A stretch of 64,000 nucleotides of DNA from Mesocentrotus franciscanus. Lineage: Eukaryota > Echinodermata > Echinoidea > Camarodonta > Strongylocentrotidae. The notes beneath the pieces are model-generated. The model made no database searches. It saw only the letters and a program-made list of their open reading frames with translations, and was not told the DNA's origin. Position numbers and translations under genes: made by a program. Shown in pieces: positions 22,864 to 32,539 of the stretch (position 1 is the stretch's first letter; every line of letters begins with the position of its first letter). The stretch covers positions 35,119,256 through 35,183,255 of the forward strand of contig CP137674.1 in the NCBI GenBank assembly GCA_037976565.1, in the 5' to 3' direction.

Positions 22864-22961
22864 CTGTAAATTTATAAAATAGACAAATAATAACATAAGG
22901 ATCAAGAGAAGATAGAGGGAGAGATCCAAGTCCGAGACTCAGAGAGAGAGGGAGAGAGATT

Positions 22962-22997
<36 letters not shown>

Positions 22998-24688
22998 GTT
23001 ACAGAGAGCAGGGGGAAGAGTAGGCATATCAATATCATTAGCAATTAATAGCAGGGGATCGAACATACATCTAGTCTATAGTAATACTTCTATAGCTAGG
23101 TTAGTTTTCTTCTTTCTAGATCTAAATGTTTTTTTCAAGACTTCTTTACTAAACTCAAAGGCAAAACGAGATATGGTAGTTGGTACTATACTTACTACTT
23201 ATAGACCCTACTAGACTATTTGTAGTGCTGCATGGTAGATCTACACAAGTTTAATACACCGCACTGCACTGTAGCTGTATATGGGGTGCGCCCGACCGGC
23301 CAGTCGTGTACGTACTGGAAGCATTATGAGGAAGTTATAACTTCACGATCACATGATTTCAACTCTACCACAACTCAGTTAATGGCATAGATCCAGAGTA
23401 TTCCCGACCTACTGACAAACACAACATTCGAATCGAATCACCTCTAATTTCTAAAGAACAGTTAACCTTATAATTAATTTAAATCTAGATCTAGTCTAGT
23501 AGGCCTAGTAAGTTATTGGTTAGATGTGATAAACGAAAATAACGGTTTGGTTTAACATTACCGTGGGCCTATAGTATGTCTTCAAGAGATGAACATTGAT
23601 ATGATATGATCAGGAATTACTTCAATTTGTTACAGCTTCCTCCTTATGTAGCTTAACTATGCTTGATATCGATCAAGAAAGTCAAGGATCCCTGGGATTG
23701 CAGGGTCTGTACACTCATCAAATTGGCAATTCCACACACTTTGAAATGGCTACGGCTTCAGTCTCGAATGAGTGTGTGAAAAATAGCTTCACCCGGGATT
23801 TCGTCACAGAACTGGAAACTGCATGTGGATTTCGTCCATTGCAATATTGTCATGGTACCTGTAAAAGGATAAATTTCAGCTTTTTTTTGAAAACCAAGAA
23901 CAAGTAACAAGCTTCTTTGTCGCGACGTATATGGCTATGCCCGCCTCTATGGGTTCTGGGTTCTGATTGGTTGAAAGTTGAGCTGCGTCGCTCACGAGGG
24001 AACGACGCGTACTTCATTTGTTCCCGTCAGCAAATTTACGGTGTTCGTGCTTTTGATGTTTTGTTTTGTTTTGTTTCCGGGTTTTTGTTTGGTACAGTTA
24101 GTTTGTTTGTGGGCGGTTAGTGGAAATAGCGTGAAATAGGAAACTATATACACATTCACTCCACACACTACGTGCTCTTTATTTAATTTTTAAACGCATC
24201 AATAATATTGGTGTCTTCTTTCCCCTCTTTCATCTCAACTATTTGCACGCTTGTGTGAACATTTCGAGTAGTTTGCAATTTCATAAATCAGGATAATCAG
24301 AGGTTTTTTTCCTTCTCTTTCTGCCTTTCTTGTAATAAAAACAGTTTTATAAAACAAGAAAGTTAACATACATACAAAATGAAAAGTAATTTATAAATAT
24401 AAAAATTTACAAAGATACAATCATATCAAATACTAAATGAAAAAGATAAATGCCCCTTTTTGTTCTGTTTTGGGTTTTTTTTAAGGAAAAGGGGCATTTA
24501 TCACTTGAAACGCGGATCCTTTTAAGCGAAAGGGAGTATATATATATATATATACTTAAAACACACAAATTAAGTATTATTCATTGTAATGAGAAGAGGC
24601 ACTTTTCAAAATAGGAGCATTCATCAATATTACAAAGGGAGCGCTTTTGTTTTCTTACTTTCTAAAGAAGTCACTCGGCGACAGACAC
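22864..24688. other. Upstream region of the LRRC41-like gene; possible divergent promoter
   Basis: Contains a (GA)n run at 22,938-22,995, a GGGGTGCGCCCGACCGGCC block and the palindrome GAAGTTATAACTTC near 23,290-23,345, and an AGATCTAGATCTAGTCTAG stretch at 23,482. An 82-codon plus-strand frame at 23,659-23,907 has a plausible amino-acid composition (FEMATASVSNECVKNSF) and a GGTACCTG that could act as a donor, but no relative was recognised. Transcription of the minus-strand gene probably starts in this interval; no TATA box was identified. Confidence 0.35.
24447..24504. repeat. Hairpin repeat (GATAAATGCCCCTTTTT inverted)
   Basis: GATAAATGCCCCTTTTTGTT pairs with AAGGAAAAGGGGCATTTATC across a 15-20-base loop. 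A TATA dinucleotide run follows at 24,538-24,556. It could be the arm pair of a small transposon. Confidence 0.5.
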
Positions 24689-24809
24689 CAGTGGCGGATC
24701 CGGGGGACACTGAGGGGGGCCCGGGCCCCCACCCGTGGCAAAAAAAACAGTTAAAAAAAAAATGGTAACCCCCTACCCCCTCCTCCGCCGCCGGCTGGAT
24801 CCGCCCCTG
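24689..24809. mobile_element. hAT-like nonautonomous element with perfect 8-bp target duplication
   Basis: A 121-bp element with ends CAGTGGCGGATC and GATCCGCCCCTG, bracketed by identical ACAGACAC at 24681-24688 and 24810-24817. The right end carries GCCGCCGGCTGGATCCGCC like the copies at 17,612 and 44,670. It is the shortest intact copy in the window. Confidence 0.9.
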
Positions 24810-25097
24810 ACAGACACTTTATGAAGCCCTGAATCAGCTTCTGTGTCCCTACAGCGGGGTAGAATATATCATATATAATATTATCGTTTATCTTTTTAAA
24901 CTGCCGCCGTAAAGTTGTATATCAATTGCCCACTGTGTAGTGCAGCTACCTGACATAGCATAATGAAAAAACAAAACTGGTCTATTCAATTAAGGATGCG
25001 TGGTATTCTATAAGATAGCATCAAATATAGGGAAGCTTGGCTGTTCAATACTGGCAAGTCAATAACATTGACTTTAAAAGAAGGAGAGAGAAAAAGG

Positions 25098-25132
25098 AGT
25101 AGCTCAGGCACTGCATGGGGATCGAACCCATT
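25098..25132 (-). repeat. Possible tRNA-derived SINE fragment (B box only)
   Basis: Reverse complement reads GGGTTCGATCCCCATGCAG, a good pol III B box, but no A box was found in position. The next base starts the inverted repeat at 25,133. Confidence 0.35.
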
Positions 25133-26101
25133 GGCCCGAATTCACAAAGGAGGTTTGTCCATAAACCTAGGTTTATGTGCGTCATATGACACGTTTCGAT
25201 GCGTTTCAGACCAAGGTTCCTTGGTCTGAAACGCATCGAAACGTGTCACCTTGGTCTGAAACGCATCGAAAGGCGTGTCATAATTATGACGCACATAAAC
25301 TATAGGCAGGGGTGTCGATTTGTATCCGTGGTTGGGGGGGGGGGGATGATAGGTTCCAAAATATTTTTGGCAATTGATCAAAGCAACCAAGAGGTAGAAG
25401 CGTGTGGCAGGTTGCACCCTCCCTTCCAAGTTATTAACTTTTTCAAGTCACCCTCAATAAAGATAAAATTTCAGAGAATATAAGAGTGGTAATAAAATTA
25501 ATAACATGCTAAATGTTAGTCCTGACTCTTGCCTGCAGTGTAGGCCTACCAGACTGATATCATCTATTTTTAAACGAAATTTAGACATTACCAAAAAAAA
25601 CATCCAATGGTGAGGGATATCAACTTGTGAAAGTATTATGTTACCAGTGGGCAAATGCATTAATAAGCAACCAGGAAAGGTTCATGTAGACAGAAAATTC
25701 TTTATTTCCTGGTGATAGAAACATACATTTTATGAATATTGATGTCTCCAAACAACATTCATCGTGAAAAACCCATTCCAATATTCTGTGTAAGGAGATC
25801 TCAAAAAAATAGTTCTCATTAGTAAATGAAAAACATATTGCTTTTGGTTCTTCATTTGACTCTCTTCCTTCTTTAATTAAACCAACTGAATCCTCTCTGC
25901 GGGAAACTCAATTCAATGAAACAGAATATCACTGATGCAAAATTTGGATCTCAAAATGACAGAAAATTTCCACTCCTGATCTCATACAAACTGTCTGTTT
26001 CTTAAAAACATAATATAAAACTTACGTTCCAAGTCCAACTACCAAACAACAAACTTCCATTATCTCCTTCTTCACCCAGATATACTTATCATACCAGATA
26101 C

Positions 26102-26440
26102 CAGTGGCGGATCAAGGGGGGCACAGGGGGCACGTGCCCCCCGGCCAAAAAAAGAAAAGGAGAAAAAGGAGGGCGAAAGAAAAAGGAGAGGAAAAAGAAA
26201 AAAAGGGAAGAGAGAAAGAAGAAGAAAAGAGAGAGGAAAGAAAAGGGGAAAGGAGAAAAAGGAGGGGAAAGGGGAAGAGAGAGGAGAGAAAAGGCGGGAA
26301 AAGAAGGAAGGCGGAAAGACGGAGGAGAGAAAAGGGGGAAAAGGAGAATAATGAGAAGGGAAAAGAAAGAAAGGGGGAAGATATTATAAGAAGGTGTTTT
26401 TTTTTACCGGGTCAGGGCCGGGGGCATGCAATTTTAAGTC
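26102..26440. mobile_element. hAT-like element start followed by a ~245-base polypurine tract
   Basis: CAGTGGCGGATC opens the element and is followed by GGGGGGCACAGGGGGCACGT and CCCCCCGGCC. From about 26,146 to 26,395 the plus strand is almost purely A and G. The right end is unclear, near GGGCCGGGGGCATGC. The Lys/Glu/Arg-rich frame over it is a composition artefact. Confidence 0.6.
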
Positions 26441-26722
26441 GAACATGACTAATACCAAAGATTTTATCTCCTTTATAACTTCCAACTTATAACTTATAAC
26501 TTAGTCTTGAATTCATTTTCCGATATACCTATTCTAAGTGCTCTTTCAGCATGCAGATTGTCCCCGCCATTAATCCTGCCACAGTTGCTGGTTTCATTGT
26601 CATATTATTTTCTGTCATCCCTGTGGCCGCGAAGAGCCTACCACAAAGTTTCTATCCGTTTCGCAAGCACTTTTTCCATCGCCTACATGTAATGCTTATT
26701 GCTTCCAGTTTGCAAAAGATCC

Positions 26723-28072
26723 CAGTGGCGGATCTATGGGGGGGGGGTGGGGGAGGGGTTAGGGTTTTAAAAATCGCCTCGCCGCTACGCGGCTCGGACC
26801 TTGCGGCTCGTGGACGATGTTCCGCATCGTCATTGGGTAGAACCCCCCTTAAACTGTTACTTAAGTGATTTAAAAAGACGTTATCATGCAATGCTTTTTA
26901 TGGTCTCCATTTTGTTAGTATATAGATGCCAGGAAAACATCACTTACGGGGGTTCAAAATACCAACAACAAAAAATCGCCTCGCCGCTACGCGGCTCGGA
27001 CTTCGAGGCTCGTGGACGATGCTCCGCATCGTCATTGGGTCGAACCCCCCTCAAACTGTTACTTGATTTAAATAGACGTTATCATGAAATTTTGTTTATG
27101 GTCTCCATTGTGTTAGTAGATGCCAGGAAAACATCACTTACGGGGGTTCAAAATAGCAACAACAAAAAATCGCCTCGCCGCTGCGCGGCTCGGACTTCGA
27201 GGCTCGTGGACGATGCTCCGCATCGTCATTGGGTCGAACCCCCCTCAAACTGTTACTTGATTTAAAAGACGTTATCATGAAATGCTGTTTATGGTCTCCA
27301 TTGTGTTAGTAGATGCCAGGAAAACATCACTTACGGGGGTTCAAAATAGCCCCAAAAAAAAAAAATAAATAAATAAAAAAAAAAAAAATTAAAAATTAAA
27401 AAATTAAAAAAATTAAAAAAATTAAAAAAATCGCCTCGCCGCTGCGCGGCTCGGACCTTGCGGCTCGTGGACGAGGCTCCGCATCGTCATTGGGTCGAAC
27501 CCCCTTAAACTGTTACTTGATTTTAAAAGACGTTATCATGCACTGCTTTTTATGGTCTCCATTGTGTTAGTATAGATGCCAGGAAAACATCACTTACGGG
27601 GGTTCAAAATAGCACCCAAAAAAAAATCGCCTTGCCGCTACGCGGCTCGTGGACAATGCTCTGCATCGTCTTTGGGTCAACCCCCCTTAAACTGTTACTT
27701 GATTTAAAAAGACGTAATTATCATGCACTGCTTTTTATGTTAGTAGATGCCAGGAAAACATCACTTACGGGGGTTCAAGAAAGCCCCCCAAAATCGCCTC
27801 GCCGCTACGCGGCTCGGACTTCGCGGCTCGTGGACAATGCTCTGCATCGCCTTTGGCCCCCCCCCTTAAACTGTTACTTGATTTAAAAATACGTAATTGT
27901 CATGCACTGCTTTTTATGGTCTCCATTGTGTCAGTAGATGCCAGGAAAACATCACTTACGGGGGTTCAAAATAGCAACAACAAAAAAATCGCCTCGCCGC
28001 TCGTGGACGATGCTCCGTGTCGTCATTGGGTCAACCCCTTAGCAAAAAGCTAGATCCCATCATCCGCCCCTG
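26723..28072. mobile_element. Tandemly amplified hAT-like element (7 internal units)
   Basis: The outer ends are CAGTGGCGGATC (left) and CCGCCCCTG (right, with a short insertion splitting the GATC). Inside, the block ATCGCCTCGCCGCTACGCGG recurs seven times, and AGGAAAACATCACTTACGGG recurs at 26,931, 27,125, 27,318, 27,581, 27,752 and 27,942, a step of about 170-195 bp. One 263-bp step carries an A-rich insertion. The element at 16,823 has the same ends and a single unit, so amplification happened inside the element. Plus-strand frames through it are repeat translations. Confidence 0.85.
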
Positions 28073-30661
28073 GATCCCTACTCTTTGAGGGGGTAGGAGA
28101 AAGCAATTTCCCAGATGGTTTTCCATATGGGGCCATGTTTCAGAGAATATGGGACCCATATGGGTCCCACATGGGCTTGCTACCTGGGTTATTATCCTCT
28201 CTGTCTCTCATTATCTCTCTCTCCCACTCTCTACTTCTTTTTGCACTTTTGCGCTTCGCGCTTAACATTTGCTTTTTAACGCTGCGGCTTTGCATTTGGC
28301 GCACGGCATTATTTTCTATGATGCTGTTTATTGAATAAATTGAATAAATTCATCAATTCCTGATGAAGCCGTATGAGCGAGAATTCAATTGATTCTTGTC
28401 TCATATACGGTTTTCTCATTTACTTCGTTTGCTATATATTATGTATGTATTATGAAAATGAGATAGCAAAATGTGTATATTGATGGTCATCTTGCGAGTA
28501 ATAACCATTAACTACTCTCATCGGGCTCTCATCATTAATTTTTCTCTTCATTTTTTTTTTAATGGTAAATTATTGGGGGATGATTGTACAGGCCATTCCC
28601 CCACCTGAAATATTGGGGGATATATCCCCCCCCCCCCGTGATCGACACCCATGACTATAGGTTTGTCGACAAACCTCCTTTGTGAATTCGGGCCTATGTC
28701 TTTGCATTGCGTTCGCTTATCCACAAGACTACTGCTGCATCACTGCTATTCTAGTTCGCTTTTATTTTAAACACTTTCTGATGTCAACGACTGTACTACA
28801 AAACATGCAGATTTACAGCTTTTACGAATTAGTGGTAGGCCCTACATGATAATGATTATTTTATAGTCCGATGTTGTCAAGATTGTCCGTCAAAACTTCC
28901 TTCCAGTAACGAATTAGAGTTTTCATATTATCGTTAGACAGTATCATTTATTTCTTAAACTGCCGACATAAAGTGGTATATATTAATTGCCCACTGCGTA
29001 GCTGCCTGACATAGCATAATGAATAAACACAACGGGTCCATTCAATTCAGTATGTGTGGCATTCCCTACGATGGCATCAATATTTGTAGCCATGTTTAGA
29101 CGGGGGCTTAATCCTATAGTCAGCGTAAGTTAATCCCTGCAGCAGTAAATTTCCAGAATGGTGCTTAGATAGTATAGTGACTTCAATGTGCAATTAAAGA
29201 TAATTTGAAAGTTTGAGTGAAAACAGACCATTATATAAATGATAAAAATTGGGAAAAACTGATCTGATCGATTCCTTAATTCTCCCAACTCTATTATTAA
29301 AGATGTAAATCGTAACAAAGCTATGGATTGGCTCTATATACCATTCCAAACCGATTAAAGTGTTGATATATTTTTGAAAGCCTGTTTAATGTCTTTATTT
29401 TAATGGGAAAACGGTTGGGACAATTCAAAAAATGGTTTGGAGAATTTACTGTTAGAGGGTGTCGCGCACAGTACGTCGGATGCCTTCAAAGAATTAAAAC
29501 CATAAATATCTTTGTGGCTTAATGAGAATGTTTTCAGGATGTTTTGCATGTAATTATGTAAGAGGGTATATGCAGTACGTAGAAGGAATATAATTAGTAA
29601 CATTTCATACAAAAATTACGCAGTTTTTTCATCAACCTTCAATATTAAAAGTTACCGGTTCACGTTCAATTCACGAATAGCTAGGCCAAGCTGCAAAATC
29701 TTTTGAGGTGGAATTGGGGCGCCCCCATCTCGCAGACTCGCCCCCATCTCGCAGACTCGCACCCGAAGTCGCTGTTTTCCATGTACGGTACGGTACGGTA
29801 TCTACAAATGTATATGCTTTCAAGACACGTACGTACGGTACCGGTACTAATATCCGAGATATATCGATAAAGGGGGCGTGCCCATCTTATTAAAAGAAGA
29901 GCTCAAACTAGTCTAGGGAATCTACAGCTATATAGTACTAATTAGTACATGCAGTCTCACCTCCCTGGTCAAAGTAAGTCAACTTTCTGTCACGTTTTTA
30001 AAATTGTCACTTTTCTTGGGCAAGCTAGTGGTTCAATCTATACGATATGTTGGGTTTAGACTTTAAAAATCACAACTTGGTCTCCTAAACTAGCTACAAC
30101 TGTGTTTTGCTAGCACACATCCAGCGGAGAAACGTCAAAACTGACAAAAGGTAAGCCGGGTCTGTCGGCGCAGCTCATGCAGGCAGGCGCAGGGGACGAT
30201 CATGACGATAGATGTACGCCCTATGGCTATAGCCTATAGAGCTAGGGATCTAAATCTCGGCTGTTGTGACTTGTGTTTCTATATTTTGTTGTTGCTTTGT
30301 TTGTATGTTTGTTGCTTTGTTTGTGTGTTTGTTTGCTGTTTTGCATTATTTTACTATAGCCCCCACAAGGCCTGATTATAACACTATATACCAGCCTTCT
30401 CGGACATTGACATGTACATGTCTAGTACTGAGTACTAGTATAGTACTAGTACGTAGTAAGGTCACCTTGCAATTCCTTGTCTACACAAAAGTAAAAACGA
30501 CTACACTCTACAATGGCTACTTTTACTTTTAGTGTTTGACTGAACAATCAAATGACGACTTTGATGATGATGACAGTGAGTCAGTGAGTCAGTGATGACA
30601 ATTCTGATGATGATAATGCCTTAATGGTGACAATTAATAATTCTGACGATGGTGACAGCTA
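28073..30661. other. Intergenic region, mostly unrecognised
   Basis: Holds the right inverted repeat of the 3.56-kb segment, a CCCATATGGGTCCCACATGGG palindrome-like stretch near 28,147 and TACGGTACGGTACGG repeats near 29,790. A 22-bp tandem GCCCCCATCTCGCAGACTC lies at 29,722-29,760, and GTGAGTCAGTGAGTC repeats at 30,577. No gene with coding character was found. Confidence 0.4.
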
Positions 30662-31262
30662 TAGACCGAAAATTTCTGTCTCTTTCGTTCGTTAGCCTCT
30701 GATTTGGGTAGGGTCGGCTCCTCTCTTTAGAGACAGAAGCCGACCATAAGCGCTCCTGTGCAAACTTGATGGTACGGATCTGGCCACCAAATTCCGGCCA
30801 AACTTTTGAAGTCCGCTCCGTGTTGAAATTGTTACTGCGCATGTGCTGCAAAAATTTCAACACGGAGCGGAGTTCAACTTCGACGAAGAAAACCGGGAAA
30901 AAAAGACCCTTAAATGCATCATACAGTCAGCGCATGCGCAGTAACAATTTCAACACGGAGCGGACTTCAATTTCGACGAGGAAAACCGGGGGAAAAAGGA
31001 CCCTTAAATGCATCATACAGTCAATCTGGTAAGTGGAACCGATATTTATTAGCCTAGACCTAATTTTCAAAAATAAATGCATCGGATATGAATCCGCTAA
31101 AGTGAAATTTTAGTCCAAAAGTTTGGCCGGAATTTGGTGGCCAGATCCGTACCACCAAGTTTGCACAGGAGCGCCTATGGTCGGCTTCTGTCTCTAAAGA
31201 GAGGAGCCGACCCTACCCAAATCAGAGGCTAACGAACGAAAGAGACAGAATTTTTCGGTCTA
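30662..31262. mobile_element. Mutator-like foldback element with 147-bp terminal inverted repeats and 9-bp target duplication
   Basis: TAGACCGAAAA at 30,662 and TTTTCGGTCTA at 31,262 bound arms of about 147 bp (30662-30808 and 31116-31262) that differ at only a few positions. TGACAGCTA is directly repeated at both edges (30653-30661 and 31263-31271). Long terminal repeats with a 9-bp duplication are the hallmark of Mutator-like elements. The centre holds a ~95-bp direct repeat (AATTTCAACACGGAGCGGA ..CTTAAATGCATCATACAGTC, twice) and no transposase, so it is nonautonomous. Confidence 0.85.
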
Positions 31263-31319
31263 TGACAGCTAGTGCATGCAGTGATGACAATTATTTATAA
31301 TGATCGATGATAGTGATGA

Positions 31320-32090
31320 CAATTAATTCTGATGATGATGATGGTGATGATAATGGTGATGATGGTGATGATAATGGTGATGATGGTGATGATGGTGATG
31401 ATGATAATGGTGATGATGGTGATGATAATGGTGATGATGGTGATGATGGTGATGATTGATAATGGTGATGATGGTGATGATGGTGATGATTGATAATGGT
31501 GATGATGGTGATGATGGTGATGATTGATAATGGTGATGATGGTGATGATGGTGATGATTGATAATGGTGATGATGGTGATGATGGTGATGATTGATAATG
31601 GTGATGATGGTGATGATGGTGATGATTGATAATGGTGATGATGGTGATGATGGTGATGATTGATAATGGTGATGATGGTGATGATGGTGATGATTGATAA
31701 TGGTGATGATGGTGATGATTGATAATGGTGATGATGGTGATGATGGTGATGATTGATAATGGTGATGATGGTGATGATGGTGATGATTGATAATGGTGAT
31801 GATGGTGATGATGGTGATGATTGATAATGGTGATGATGGTGATGATTGATAATGGTGATGATGGTGATGATGGTGATGATTGATAATGGTGATGATGGTG
31901 ATGATGGTGATGATTGATAATGGTGATGATGGTGATGATGGTGATGATTGATAATGGTGATGATGGTGATGATGGTGATGATTGATAATGGTGATGATGG
32001 TGATGATGGTGATGATTGATAATGGTGATGATGGTGATGATGGTGATGATTGATAATGGTGATGATGGTGATTATGATGACAGTGATGAC
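31320..32090. repeat. 34-bp minisatellite of GATGATGGT-type sequence
   Basis: After an irregular GATGATGGT lead-in, the unit GATTGATAATGGTGATGATG plus GTGATGATGGTGAT repeats every 34 bp from about 31,454 with occasional shorter units missing one 9-mer. Because 34 is not a multiple of three, the reverse strand cycles through all three frames without a stop, giving long His/Ile/Ser-Pro frames that are not genes. Confidence 0.95.
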
Positions 32091-32270
32091 AAGTATACAA
32101 TGCATGATAGTGATAATAGTGATGATGACAGTGATGAAGATTAAGCTATGGTCATATATGATGATGATGGTGATGATTATGGTGATGATGGTGATGATAA
32201 TGACAGTGATGAAGATTAAGCTATGGTTATATATGATGATGATGGCCGGTGATGATTATGATGACAAAGA
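32091..32270. repeat. Irregular GATGAT microsatellite with a duplicated block
   Basis: GACAGTGATGAAGATTAAGC with CTATGGTCATATATGATGAT appears twice (about 32,128 and 32,203), embedded in GATGAT/GGTGAT runs directly upstream of the aldo-keto reductase start. Confidence 0.8.
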
Positions 32271-32341
32271 TGATTATTTTTACTCCTATTCTCTATGATC
32301 CCTGAGTCCCTAGCTAGCTTGCAGAGGTTTTGAGACATACC

Positions 32342-32539
32342 ATGGACATGTCAGTGACACTCCCAAGTGGGCATCCTATGCCTCTGGTTGGTTTAGGAAC
32401 CTGGAAGCTGAAAGCTGATGAGGTTGAGAGAGCGATAGGAGCAGCATTAGATGCAGGATACAGACACTTTGATTGTGCGCTTATTTATGGCAACGAGAAG
32501 GAAGTGGGCGTGGCCTTGAGGGAGGCAATGCAAAGATTG
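32342..32539 (+). CDS. AKR1A1: AKR exon 1: start, Asp44 and Tyr49
   Basis: Starts at ATG in ACCATGG and ends ATTG|GTAAGA in phase 0 (66 codons). It carries GLGTWK and the catalytic Asp and Tyr. Confidence 0.9.

Larger units (their letters stand above)
25133..28694. mobile_element. 3.56-kb segment bounded by perfect 27-bp inverted repeats
   Basis: GGCCCGAATTCACAAAGGAG plus GTTTGTC at 25133-25159 recurs as an exact reverse complement at 28668-28694. A second pair of related segments lies further in: CTATAGGCAGGGGTGTCGAT near 25,300 and ATCGACACCCATGACTATAG near 28,640, each beside a G or C homopolymer. The left end contains an additional hairpin (AAACGCATCGAAACGTGTCA and its complement). No coding region is visible. 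Two hAT-like elements are nested inside. It is either one composite transposon or two related foldback copies in opposite orientation. Confidence 0.55.

Noticed and set aside
26104..26448. 114-codon Lys/Glu/Arg-rich frame
   Set aside because: Composition artefact of a polypurine tract inside a hAT-like element.
31291..32105. Two minus-strand frames of 260-269 codons rich in His, Ile, Ser and Pro
   Set aside because: Pure translation of the 34-bp minisatellite; the repeat is stop-free in every frame on that strand.
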